Positions 41,860 to 53,892 of a DNA stretch of 64,000 nt are shown piece by piece (within the stretch, counting starts at the first letter, position 1; the number at the start of each line of letters is the position of its first letter). Where the stretch lies: contig NW_002476559.1 of NCBI RefSeq assembly GCF_000189635.1, positions 1,674,001-1,738,000 on the forward strand. The letters are read 5' to 3'. This DNA comes from Tetrahymena thermophila SB210 (taxonomy: Eukaryota; Ciliophora; Oligohymenophorea; Hymenostomatida; Tetrahymenidae). The notes under the pieces were generated by a model. It did not search any database and was not told the DNA's origin. It worked only from the letters and a program-made list of their open reading frames with translations. The translations under genes were made by a program, and so were the position numbers.

Positions 41860-43075
41860 TAAGGAGTAGTCCTGGGTATTAAAAACTTAAACTGCAGAAA
41901 TAAAAATTTATCATTAAGATTTAACAAAGCATTTAAGAGTGGTAAGAAAAAATAGTGTTTTTGAAAAAGAATTATCTTAATTAATAAGATAATTAAAACA
42001 TTCTTATAAAATATATTTTTAATGAGAATTCTTCGAGTAGTCCAGTGGAATTAAAAACTTTAATTTCATCAAAAATATGTTTCATTAAGACTTTTAATTC
42101 TACTGTTTAATTATCTAAAGTTTCTCTAATATGTGTTCCTTTTATAACAAATTTGATTTTTGCAGACTAATTAATTAATTATTATTTCTAAAAGTTCCTT
42201 GAATTAGTTAATTAATTAATTTTGTTTCTTTGTGGTTGGTTGGTTTTTCTTATTTTCATTGTTTTTTTAATTAACTTTCATAAGTATTAATAATTTATTA
42301 GTAAATTTTATTTCTTTAATTAATTGATTGATTTTTATAACTTGATTTATTCGTTGATTAGCTATTAAAAGTAAAAATGATTTTTTTTTCTATTCTATTA
42401 TTAATTGATTGAAGTAAATTTCTTTCTAACTTAGCTATTATTTGATTATGTATTAAGAATTAAAATGAATTTAATATTTTTCTAAGGTCAATATCTCTTA
42501 TCTAATCTTATAATTCAAATTTTTTGATTCTATTAATTAATACCTTCCTTCAGTGATCTAAAAGTAATCTAATTTATAAATATAAAATTAATTAATTAAT
42601 TATTTAAATCTTTTTATACAAATAATTAATCTACTAATTAATATGTGCTAAAGTAATACATAAAAATAAAAATTCTACCTTTGCTCCTCAATTTATTTTC
42701 GTATCGCCTATAGCATAAGTATATTTTCCAATTCCATTTTTAGAGATCAATAATAGGTTCAAATGCATCTACTATTTTTGTTACAATTTAAAAATTATTT
42801 CCAACTAATTTGAAAAATCAATAATTATATTATAAATTTAGAAATCAAATTAACTTGCTTAAAACTATGAAATTCATTAAAACAATTCGAAATTAACTAG
42901 CTGTATTTTCTTACATCAGTTGCCATAAAAATGATGATAAAAAAAATTAGATTTGTTTAGTTGTTAGAAATGTAAATTTAAAATTGATATGAGTTTTTGT
43001 GGAATTAAAATTTAATTTTAAAAACAAATTCTAAATAAATAAAATCTTTCATCTTTTCAACAAGCTCTCCACTCA
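41860..43075 (-). pseudogene. Possible exon relics or unannotated minus-strand gene
   Basis: Several short minus-strand segments have coding-like composition and plausible splice borders but no complete model. An ATG at 43073-43075 opens MSGELVEKMKDFIYLE. At 42674-42751 an exon-like block is flanked by AAAATAG and GCAAAG|GTAG; one frame reads DAFEPIIDLQKWNWKIY and another reads NGIGKYTYAIGDTKIN up to a TGA. Around 42020-42145, after TTATAAAAG, the frame reads GTHIRETLDNQTVELKVLM then FDEIKVFNSTGLLEEF. Part of that block is echoed about 170 nt to the left (near 41865-41940) in degraded form. This could be a decayed gene, a duplicated exon cluster, or a real gene with tiny exons. Product unrecognised. 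Confidence 0.3.
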
Positions 43076-44281
43076 TTTCTCAAATTTATAATGAAATAAA
43101 TATTTGATAATACCGATTAAATTATTCATGCTTAGCATATCCAAAAAAGAAATCATTTAATTAATTATCAAATTTTTATAAAGATAAATTGTATGTAAAT
43201 CTAAGCGGGAAACTTACTTATCCAAATAAATAAATCAATTAATGAAAAGTAAAAATTTAAAATTAAAAGTAAAAATTTATTCAAAATATTCATCAAGAAA
43301 TCTTTTTTTAATTTTTTGAATCACTTCCTAGCTTTATTTTTCTATTAAAGCTCAAGAAAAAATTTTCAAATTATTAAAGATAAATAATCGAATCTTTTTT
43401 TCATTAAAACATTCCATTAAAATCTTCAATCTTAATGTAATTTTTCTAATTTAACTATTAAAATTATAATTCATTGTTTTTCTTTTAATTTTTATAAAAA
43501 ATAAACAATTCTATTTTCTCTTTTTCCTTAAATAAAATTAAAGGATATCTCATACTTAGTCTTGGGTTTATTTTTAAAATAGAATTGTTAGTAATAAATT
43601 TTGTTTTAAAAAAATCTAAATAAAATTCATTTAAAACAAATTTCTTAATAATTAGCTAAATATCTAACTAACTAGCTTTATTTCCTCGAGTTTATTTTGT
43701 AATAAATAAATAATTAAATACCTTCTATCTTTGATGTTTCTTTAAGTGGGATTAATTAATTAATTCATTCATTTTTGGCTTTTAATTTTCCTTTTAATTA
43801 TTTTAATTTATTCAATTAAAAAATTTGGCATGCTTGGTCTCTGTTTCTAATTTGTTTATGTTGTTTGTCTTTTGAAAGATATTTATTTGTTTTTATCATT
43901 GGTTTTTTCCTGGGGAGGTTTTTGTAAGATTTTTGTTTTTTTTTGTAAGATTTGGTTTTTCTATTGCTTTAATTAATATTTTATGTGTTTGTTTGTTTGT
44001 TTATTTGTTCGTATTGAGAGATTTTATTAATCTTTTTCTTAATTTTTATTATCTTTTTTTCTTTTTATTTATTTTAATTAATTTTTTTCTTTTTCTTTTT
44101 TATTTTCTTGAAACAGATTTGCGAGATTTTCCTGCTTGAACCCTAGTGAGATTGATTAGTCATAAAAGAATAACATGCCTTGATTTAAAAAAATACTTTT
44201 TATATAGGATGATTTTTTTTTGAATAGTGATATATATGAATAAAATGTGTTTAAAATGATATTATGAAGTAGTAAAGTTTA
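43076..44281. other. AT-rich intergenic spacer
   Basis: No supported gene. The T-rich stretch 43840-44140 gives an open plus-strand frame (F/L-rich) purely through composition. Nothing else recognised. Confidence 0.5.
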
Positions 44282-44707
44282 TCAATCTTTTAAATCTTGC
44301 GGAGGTTGAGCAAAGAGTGGGCATAGAATAGTTTCGATTCTTGTGGATGTGTAATGCGGGAAAGCCACAAGAATTTTTAAAAACTCGCTATTCTTCTCTT
44401 TGATCATCTTAAAAACTGAAGGATTTAATAGGAAAGGTTTTAAAAACTTAGATTGATGGAACTTCACCAGTTCAGATGGTATCATTTTAAACCAACGACC
44501 CTTTTCTCATACGAGGATATCAAGAAGATATGTATTCGAGAAGGCAAATAAGAAAGAAACCTGAAATGCTCCCATAAATAATGCCTAAACTACTTTAAAG
44601 AGAGTTTAAAAAGTGTTGTAGGCATCGTACATTTATGAAATATTCCAAAATTTGCTAACCATTATCCCTCGAATCCATTGAATCACAATCGCACAAGAAG
44701 TAGTCAT
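44282..44707 (-). CDS. Short frame interrupted by one TGA
   Basis: A 142-codon frame from ATG 44705-44707 to TGA 44282-44284 is broken once by TGA at 44507-44509. Its composition is markedly richer in G/C than the surroundings and both halves look like protein: MYDAYNTFQTLFKVVQALF and FLFAFSNTYLLDI before it; MIPSELVKFHQSKFLKPF and FPHYTSTRIETILCPLF after it. The first half is hydrophobic and may enter a membrane. Alternatives: an in-phase intron removing the TGA (44501-44560, 60 nt, GTTTCT...AAAAG, or a 51-nt GTATGA...GTGAAG), read-through or selenocysteine, or a gene freshly broken by a nonsense change. No SECIS-like ATGA/AA/GA arrangement was seen in the ~60 nt after the stop. Product not recognised. 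Confidence 0.5.
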
Positions 44708-45977
44708 TTTTATTGTCTTTTTCAATTTTGAATTCTTTAACATTATTTAATTATTATATTTCAATTGATATTTTCTTTTTAATTAATTTCCTTTTTCTCC
44801 CCAAAATTCAAATCAAAAAAAAGCAAAATAAATAATTCAAATCAAAATTTATAGAAATCAATTACAAAAATCAAATCAATTTCATTTAATTCCCCACAAA
44901 AAAAAAAGCAAAATTAAATTAATTATTAAGAATAAATTTTTATTTTGTTATTCAATAATAAGCACATTCGATTTATATATAAACAGATTATTCCTTCGAT
45001 CATTTTTTTAGTTTTGAAGCGTATTCAATTGAAATTAAAATTAATAATTAGAATTTAAAATTAATTTTTTCATAAAATAATAAAAATATTTTTATCAAAA
45101 TGCATTTTTAAATTAAAAAATAATTGATCTTGTAAAAAAAATCAAAGACTTGATAAGCTTTTGAATGAATTTTTATTTTTATAAAGTGGTAGAATTAATT
45201 ACATAACTACAAATTTTATATTAAAAATTTTATCTATAATTTTTGCCTTTACTTTGAAATCTTAAAATGCTTTATTTTATAAAGAGAATAATTGTAAGTA
45301 AAACATTATTCTTTGTAATAGATTTATATAAGTTTTTTGATAAATATTTATAATTGGTTTACAACTAAAAAATCAAAGAGTTTAAATTTAAATTTTTAAA
45401 TAAATAATCTAAAAATAAGTTATGATGGATAAGCAAGCAATCTAATTAAAATATAATTTTATTTATATTTAAGCAAATAATTTTATTTAAACATAAATAG
45501 TTAGTTTATATTTGAAAAAAATAGAATTTTAATTTTTATTTAAAAAAATTCTTTCAAACTGAAATATTATTCAAAAAAAGATTATTTTGCTTATCGCTAT
45601 CATATTACAAAAGCAATTTTAATTAAAATAAATTCTAAATAATTCAAGCAAAAATATTTAATAAATAATTTAGCTTAAAATTTGTATGAATATCTTGTAA
45701 ATTAATGCAGTATTATTAATTTTCTTTTGATATTGTTTCTTAGAAGATATGTTAAGTTTAAATTGAAAAAATTTTGTTGTTGTATTTATTAGCTTGTTAT
45801 GAAATAAATAAAGCAAGTGTTTGTCTATTCAGAAATTAAAACCGAAATTTAATCTGAATATGAAGAAATATTTTGATGAATATTATATAAAAATTAGAAA
45901 TATTTTTTACTTTTAAGAGTTATTATATGACATAATTTTAAAATTATATTAATTAATTAATATTAAAACAGCTGATT
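44708..45977. other. AT-rich intergenic spacer
   Basis: Between the short TGA-interrupted frame and the stop of the dynein-tail gene. No coding frame of normal composition on either strand. In particular, nothing here resembles dynein motor (AAA) exons. Confidence 0.6.
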
Positions 45978-48900
45978 TCAGTTTTAGCTTGAGTTTAAAT
46001 TTTAAATTTATTGCTATTAATTTTGTCCCTATTAAACTTATAAAAAATTTTATTATTTAGGTTAATCTGAAAGTTCAGGGTTTTTGGGATCTTAATCTTA
46101 CTGCTAAGATGGTTTTTGAGACATTTCTGATTAATCAATTTATTATATTTATCTTTAAGAAGGATTTAAATTTATAAATGAAGAAGAATTATTTATAGGA
46201 GCCAAAACTTCTATCATTGAAGGAATTTATTAAAACTCTTCTATCATATTGTAAAGCTAGTACTTTCTTATAAAAGAATATGTTATTTATAAGCTTTGTT
46301 CTTGTATGAGGAATGGTTCCTATTTTTTAAAATAAATAATTCTATATTAAATAAAAGATAAAATTGAAAGTAATTTAATTTAATGAGAGAGACAGAAACA
46401 TTAATTAATTAATAAATCAATCTATCAATAAATGAATTATTACCAGATCAGGAAACAGCTTTTACTGCTAATTATTAAGTATTATGTTTATTTAATTATT
46501 AATCTGAGATTTTTTGTCTTCAATTGAAGTTAAAAGCTTTAATTCGTTGCAAAACTTTAAAATATTGCTCATGTTTTGCAAGAACTAGAAAAGCTAAATG
46601 ACTACTTCACTATTTTAGACATCCAAGTCCAAGTAATCTTAAATTTCCAAAATTTTGACAATGTTATTCTATCTAGAGGCAAGAACTTCCTCTATTTCTA
46701 GCATTAACGAATCTGTTTGTATTATTTTGTAATGCTGATTAAGTAGACTATTCTAAATATCTATCCAATATTTTACTATTTCCCAAAACCTTTCTGTTTT
46801 TGACAGAAACCTATAAATTCATTTTTTATATTTTGATTTGTATTTTTTAATTTTAATTTTATCAATCAAAGTTATAAAATTTTTATAATTTAAACATAAA
46901 TTCTTACAGTTGTGCATAAAAAAAGTCTACTAAATTTAATAAATCAGATTCGAAATTCAAAAAAACTAAATAAAATGAAATTTATTGAAAATAATCAATT
47001 ACACTTTATGTGCCTAGTAAAATGAGAAATCTGCGTGATATTTAGGATCGATGTCTAAGTGCTGGTAAGTGACTAGTATACTTTTCTTAATTAGATCTAA
47101 CTAGTCATAATCATTTTAAAGTTCTTCTTTTAGTCTTTGCATGATAAAATTAACATCTTACAAATCTCTGTGGATTTGCAAGTACGTTAAATTCTTATTT
47201 ATGAAAGTGTTTGTTTTAATTTTAAAGATTTCGATTTCTCTCTCAAGCTACTGCTTGTATTTAAATTGAATGCTGTCCATGTTTGCTTGAATTTCTGTAA
47301 TTTTCTTTTCAAGTTCCCCATACGAATATATTGTCTGAGTGATCTTTTATAAATTAATGAAATAGTTTGACTTTGTTAAAAACAAAAAAAGACTTACTAA
47401 TTATTTCAACTAGCCAGAGAGCATAATTTTTTTATTAACACAAACTTGGCTCAAATCTTAAATTCTTCTCATAAAACTTTTGTCTACGTCTCTTTACTTT
47501 TCAATGATTTAATAGGAAATAAGGAATTAGTAAAACTAATCCAAATTCTCAGGGTAATTGTAAAGTAGCTTATTATTTTGCTTTAGTTTCTCAAAGAAGA
47601 AGCATGCCATTTGGTCTATTTTTTCTTCGATTGCAGCAAAAGAATTCTTATAAAAAATATTCATCTGATTTTTGACCTACTCAATTAATTCTGTGTGGTC
47701 TAAACTATAAAATCCTATGTCCATGTGATTATCCATTTCATACAAATCCTTTTTATCCTGCAAGAAAACATTAAATAAATCTGAAAATTCCTAAGCCTCA
47801 TATCTACCCAGTTAACTGTGTTATTAAAAAGAGATCAATAAAATAGTTTATGAATTATAATTGATATAAAGGAAGTGTTTATTACTCATTCTAAATAGGT
47901 TGATAATTCTTATAAAGCTCTCTAAGAGTTTGGATGACTCCACATTTGTTTTCAATTTATCTGTAATTTAAATCTAGCTAATTTGTTTAAATGCAATTAA
48001 TTAAAATATTTATTTAATTCCGTTTAAAAATTATTTACCATTTGCTGAAGTTCGCTAAAGTTTTGCTTGTATTCAACACTGCTTTTGATGTTTTATTGAA
48101 GTTCTGCCTTCATTTCAACGGGGTCTTAGCTTTAGTTCTCAAAAAAGTCAATTATCATGTATTCCTTTAGCTCAGGTCGCATGTAAAAATATTCATGAAG
48201 ATTAGCAGTAATTTCACAACTTTTATATACTATAGATTCGAATATTTAATTTTATAATTCTCTGGAAGGATACAGCTTCTCACACCCATTATCTTCCTTC
48301 TCAAGAAATCCATTAATCTTTACTTTTCCTCCTACTTCTCTCCCCTAATATCAAATTAAAAAAATAATCACAATCAAAAGATAAAATTTATTTGTTTGTT
48401 TGTTTGTTTGTTTGTTTTACGTGTATCATATTATCAATCATTTTAACAATAGATCCCAGTCCTTAGCACATCAACCAAGATTTAGAGTCTGTATGTAAAA
48501 AATCTACAAATCTAATAAAATGTGTTAGCTATTTATATTGGAAAGTCAAAACAGCTTGTTAAGTAAAAGATGCCTCTTCTAATATAATTTCAAATTAATA
48601 AATTTAAATAAAACGAATAAGTAAGACATTTATTGCTAGCAAGTAAATTTTAAAATAAAATTATTATTTAATATCTATAAAAAATATAAACAATAAAAAA
48701 TTATTCAGCATTATTTAAACTTTGATAATTCACTTTAATGAAACTAAATTTATTGGGAAAGCTGACAAAAATATTATGAATTTGAATAAGAATAAATAAT
48801 TTCTTTGATGGTTTTTATAAATAAATCATCATTATTTTTTTATAGATTATTAAATTTATTGAATAAAATTTTAATTTAAAATAATTATTTCTACATTCAA

Positions 48901-50754
48901 AAAACATTAAGAAATTCTTCTAAAAAAAATTGTATTTAATTAATATCAACTCATAAAATTAATAATTAAAAAGATAAAAAATATCATAAAAATGATCAAT
49001 TTTCATTTCACAAAATAAATCAATCTTTGTTATTTTATAATATTTACTTAAAATGAAAAATTGATATTTGATAAAAATTAAGAAAATAGTCTTCTCATGG
49101 TTGGTAAATATGGGTAAATTAAAATGAAAAATACATATGATATTTTTATTATAAAATTAATATCACAATTAATGTGAGAAAGCAGTTTGTTTTTTGTTTG
49201 CTTGCTTGCTTCTGTTTGATAAGAGTAAATTAAATTTTTAATGAATACATAATGTTGAAATATGATGAACTTGAGTGAAAACCTAGAGAGAATTCTTGCA
49301 GGAGTTAGATATAATTTCAGATATTTTACTAGTTAACTCAGTTAATCTTTCTATAAAAGTAGTTTGCAGGTAGTTCATTTAGAATTTGTGATACTTTTTA
49401 ATATCTATACTTGAAAAAGATTGAACGTAATTTGTACTAAAAATTGCTAATTGGGAAACCTCTAAGCAAATACCTCTTATTTTGAGGATAGATTTTCTAA
49501 ACATAGGATTCAGTATGAACAGTTTACTTTCAATAGTTTGTCTACATTTTTGCATCACTTGTTTTCTCATCAGTTTCTTCCATCTCTAGAATATCTTGAA
49601 TTCTGAGAACTATTTAAAAAACTGTATTTTCTTCAAATTGTAGTAAGATTTCTTCTCATTCTAGAATCTCTCTATATTCAAAAACTATTAATCTCCCTTA
49701 TTGTAAATTATTACTCCCTAAAGTAAAGAAAAAAAGAAATAAATATATATTTTAAAAGATCATATGAATTAATTTTTGAATTTCCAATTCATTTTTAGTT
49801 TTTTCTAATAAAATTTAATAAAACTTTTGTATTTTTTTATTTTTTTATAAAAGTATATTTGATGCTTGTTTTGGAATTAAAATGGGATGAAAATTTGTTT
49901 AGAATTATTAAATTTATATTTTGAATATTTAATGAAGAATTGGTTGTTTATTACTTGGTAAGAGACAGTATAATACTGCATAGGATTTTTTTTCTCAAAA
50001 GACGTTAAGATTAAATCGTAGGGAGTTTCGCCTTTATTAAAATAAAAATATTCTTCCTTGAGTTGTGGCCTTATATTGAAGTGGATGTTTGTAAAGAGCT
50101 AAAAGATTTCACTTTCTGTTATATTGTACTCGGTTGATTTTATCTTTTGGTATAATTGAATCTATTTTCTCCTTTTTATAATTAACTCATTTTATGTGTT
50201 GGAATTTTGCTCATTTTTTATCAATTATTCTATGAATTCAGAATCCTCTTTGTAGATATCTTATTGTTTTTATTTTAATTAATTCCCTGCATTTTCTTAT
50301 GTATTGATGCTTTATTAAAATCTCTACTTTAAAGGAGAAGGTGATTTAGATTTTCTAAATGAGGTAGTAGAAGTTTTCAAAAGAAAAGATTCATCTTTAG
50401 ATAAATTATTTTAAGCTCTTCTCAACTCAGGCAAATCGGAATTATCGACTTGCAAGTGATCTTTAAAGAGCTTTATTGAGCTCTGGTGGTGAAGTTTAGG
50501 TGAAAGGTTTATTGGGATTTTAGGAAGAATTTGGAATCCTTTTTCAGCCTTCAAAAAAACCTTTTTGACAGACTCTTCTTATTGTAGTGCAATTTAGTTA
50601 GTTTAATTTATTCTAACGCATTTAGCAACTAACTTCTGTTAGAAGAGATTATTTTTATTCAAAGGTGACAGTGACCTTGTTTTCTTATAATAATTGTTAT
50701 AATTGAGAAATCTAATTGTAATTAAGTCAATGTTATAGATTATTATTCATTCAT
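45978..50754 (-). CDS. Dynein heavy-chain tail, motor domain absent
   Basis: Exons: 49955 to ~50720 (5' end unresolved), 49249-49717, 48421-48578, 48039-48344, 47886-47977, 47398-47815, 47003-47343, 46444-46810, 45978-46262; all phases after the first agree; ~1070 residues. Exons 2-4 match the N-terminal tail of single-headed axonemal dynein heavy chains (DNAH3/6/7/12 type): GVIIYNKGDQQFLNIERF, FFKQFSEFKIFQRWKKLM, LFILNPMFRKSILKIRGICL, then FTQQAVLTFQYKQLTHFIRF and VDFLHTDSKSWL, the tail segment before the linker. A coiled-coil-like region and a linker-like start (FWEIVKYWIDIQNSLLNQHY) follow. Instead of linker and AAA1-6, the protein ends in a Q/N-rich tail and TGA. No motor exons fit in the 1.3 kb before the next gene. 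It may be a functional tail-only protein or a truncated relic. The in-frame ATG was not found; alternatives are at 50750 and 50754. Confidence 0.7.
48391..48417. repeat. TTTG microsatellite in an intron
   Basis: Six or seven TTTG units lie in the intron between exons 48421-48578 and 48039-48344 of the dynein-tail gene. Simple slippage repeat. Confidence 0.75.
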
Positions 50755-51430
50755 AAATTGCAATAATCTTGATGAAAAATATACAATTAATCATAAAAAA
50801 TATCTTAAAAATGAAAAAGGATTGAATTATTATTTTAACCAATACATTGAATTGATCTTTGCCTTGTTAATTTGGATGTAAATTTGGAATTAAAATGTTT
50901 TTCACTATCAAATTTTTTGTTTAATCTTTTAATTGCATTTGTTAATATTTACAAAAAAGCAATATGCTATTTAAATCTAATTTGTTTATTAAAGCAACAA
51001 AAAAAATATGTTTGTGATATTTCTTTCCACTTGAATAAACGATATTCAAATGCTAATATAAAAAAACAATAATAAAAATCCAATAAATTAATTAATTTAA
51101 ATCTATTAAAATAGAAATTTAAAATCATTTATTCAATTATTATTTCATTATTTTTATTATTTTATAATAAATATATCTGCTAATAAAATTAATTCCAAGC
51201 AGAACAAATAAATAAATTGATGGTTGTACTTTTGATTCTAAAATTTGTTTAGTTATTGTTATGAATACATAATAGAAAATTAAAATTAACTAATATCACA
51301 AATAAATCCTGCATTACTATCTAATTATAATAAAATAATTAGTATTTATTTTAGAAATGCAAGAGCAAAATCATATCGTAAATTTCTTTCAAGCTTTAAT
51401 TAAATATAATTCCTTTCAATATTAATTTAT
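50755..51430. other. AT-rich intergenic spacer
   Basis: Between the dynein-tail gene and the stop of the CLPTM1 homologue (51431-51433). A missing first exon of the dynein-tail gene could lie here, but I could not identify one. Confidence 0.45.
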
Positions 51431-53892
51431 TCAGTCAGCTTTTTCTTTTTGGTCTGAAGGTACAAGGTCTTCTTTTTTGAAACCGTGTTGCTAAGAAACA
51501 AACAAATAAATAAATAAATAAAGCGATGAATATAAATAAAAAACAAAATAAATAAATTTAATTACTGTTCTTTTGTGGTCAACCTTATAAATTTATCTCT
51601 GATAGATATAGATTATGAAAATAATATCTAATATTATTTAGTAAAAATTAGAATTAGTACAAAATAATAAGTAAATAAATAAACAAGTTAATACCATCTC
51701 TGAAACAAGAAAGTCTCTTGAGCAAAGGCATACTGATGACAAAGGCGAACAAGTCATCTACAATAGTGTTCAAAAACTTATAAATCATAGTTCTCCATGG
51801 TAAATGCTCAACGCTCTTAAGCTTGTAGTTAATATATAGCTAAGGAGTCATATTAATAAAACCTTTATATTTTTTAAATTAATTAAATTAAAATTAAACA
51901 AAATATTAAAATTTTTTATGTTAATAATTATTTACCAAAGACATAAATGAATCCGACTAAAGTTCTAATTACGAATGAGTACCAACCCTTGTGCTCAAGG
52001 TAGATAAGAGAGTAAACAGTGTATCCAGCTAATAAGGGAACCAAAGCATAATACAAATACTTAGTTGCTTGCTTGTCATACTCTTCAGTTGTGCGAATCT
52101 TTTTATTAAAATTTATCATTTATTTTTGCTAAAAATTTTTAACTTTTTTTATACATAACTTTGTTGGGTTTAATCAATTTCGAAGAATGGGAATTTGTTG
52201 TCTTTTCTTCTTTAACACTTTGCAGTTTTGTAGATCTTCCAAACTGTTACCAACAACTCTATGCCCGAAGAGGCTATGATAAGCCAACTAGTTTCTTCAC
52301 TATCAAGTAAATAAAGGAATACAACAACCTCAAATACGAATCCAGTGTATAAACTTCTCAAGCTTAAACCTTGATAGTTTTCTAAATTCCTCCAATAAGA
52401 AATATCTAAAAAAAAATATTATTTAATCCAAATGCTTAAAAGCAAAAAGCAAAGTATAAATAAAAATAAGTAAATAATGCCTTTAAGCAAAACATCAATG
52501 AATGAATGAAGTCAATGTAAATGTTTTTACCATTTTTAACAGCTAGCAATTCAAAAACAGAATGTAGGATTGAAACAATAAATGTAATTGCTAAATAATA
52601 AGGGTTATTGTCTCCTAAAATTTCTTTGAATTGTTCTAAAGAATTTGCATCGTGTAATCCATAACTTGCTTAATCATTAAATGTTTATTCCATCTGGCTT
52701 ATCATAAGAAGCTTTGCATGCCAGTAAGGATAGAAGACAATAGTAGTGTTGTAAACTGATGGCAAATCATTTTAATCAATAACCTCCTAGGTTGCTGTTG
52801 TTGCAGGTTAATTCTTGTTTTCTTCAGCAAGTTCTTCTTCGATTTAACCTTGATATACTAAATCTTTACGTCTAACCCAGAATTAAGACACATCCAAAAT
52901 AGGAAGGTACAATCTTTTTTAGTGATCTATCTTGAGGAGATCTTTGCATTTAATTATATATTGTTGAACACTTATCAAAGCAATTAAAATATAATTTTAC
53001 TTCTCAATTAAGGAGGTATTTGCTAAGGATGATACGAATTGGTGTCATGTGAAAGCTATATGTAAAATCTTTACCTAAAGTGAGGAGCTTTCTCTCCTAA
53101 GTTATTTTAAAATAATCTTTAAAAATCATAAAAAATAGTTTCTAAATTAATTGATTGATCTATTGATTGATTTATTACTCTTCTTGCTTTCTTTCTTAGT
53201 TTTAGGTTGAGGAACGTCTTCATTTGCAGATGAAATCAAATTCTATAGCTGCTCTTTAGTGATCTTTTCTTAAATAACAACTAATTCGCCTTATGCGTTC
53301 AATTAAGCTCCAGTATCCTAGTTTCTTATGCTTATACTCACTTCTGGATAAGGCTCGCTGAAAATTTACTCTTAAGTGAGAGAAAATGTTTTGTTAATAA
53401 AATTTTTTTCATCATAATTGTATTGCAAATTCTAAGTCTCCCAACTGTGCAAGACTTCGTTGTCTTTGATAATTTTTATCTTTAAATCCTGCAAAATTTA
53501 AAAAATTAAATGAGCTATTTATTTGATTGAATTTTTTATTTCATTTCATTCATTTTTCAAAAACAAAAAAAATATGGTCTAAACTTAAAATGAATGATTT
53601 AAATAAGGCGATTAATAATTAAAAATATTACAAAATTTTAATCATTTTCAAACGCATTGTGGTAGTAATTAGGATTGCTTCTATCTATATTATTACCCTT
53701 AATCATATTGAAAACAAAATTTCCAGCAATAAAAAGCAAGATCATATGAAACATTGAGAAGTTCCATCCTCCCTATTATTGCTACTGCTATTCTTCTTGC
53801 TAGGCAGGTACATTTTATTACTATTAATTCTATTAATTTTAAGAAGATTGTTGTTGATCTTATTAACTTCGCCTACTTGTGCTAATATTCAT
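51431..53892 (-). CDS. CLPTM1: CLPTM1-family multi-pass membrane protein
   Basis: Nine exons (53632-53892, 53179-53488, 53075-53116, 52531-53022, 52155-52405, 51936-52098, 51695-51862, 51566-51627, 51431-51490), phases consistent, 603 codons (602 residues; human CLPTM1 is about 670). Signature blocks in order: an N-terminal glutamine-rich run, a membrane anchor (FHMILLFIAGNFVFNMI), a beta-rich lumenal region (YLPILDVSQFWVRRKDL), AITFIVSILHSVFELLAVKN, DISYWRNLENYQGLSLRSL, LVPLLAGYTVYSLIYLEHKG, MTPQLYINYKLKSVEHLPWR, NTIVDDLFAFVISMPLLKRL, SCFRDDIIFIIYIYQRQIYK. The last blocks are near-invariant in the family. CLPTM1/CLPTM1L proteins sit in the ER; CLPTM1L is linked to glucosaminyl-PI scrambling and CLPTM1 to GABA-A receptor retention. 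A role in ER lipid or receptor handling here is inference. Confidence 0.93.

Noticed and set aside
42740-42770. GGTTCAAATGC resembling a tRNA T-loop
   Set aside because: No matching acceptor or anticodon stems and no A-box upstream; chance match in a possible exon.
43933-44139. Plus-strand frame of 68 codons, almost all F/L/I/V
   Set aside because: A T-rich tract produces it. No charged residues or gene context support coding.
44486-44500. AAACCAACG, reminiscent of the Tetrahymena chromosome breakage sequence
   Set aside because: Differs from the known 15-nt core (TAAACCAACCTCTTT) after nine bases and lies inside the short minus-strand coding frame.
46598-46815. Alternative frame starting MNLQVSVKNRKVLG in the dynein-tail exon
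   Set aside because: Only ~70 codons before TGA. The overlapping frame is longer, has heptad-like helices and joins neighbouring exons at the right phase.
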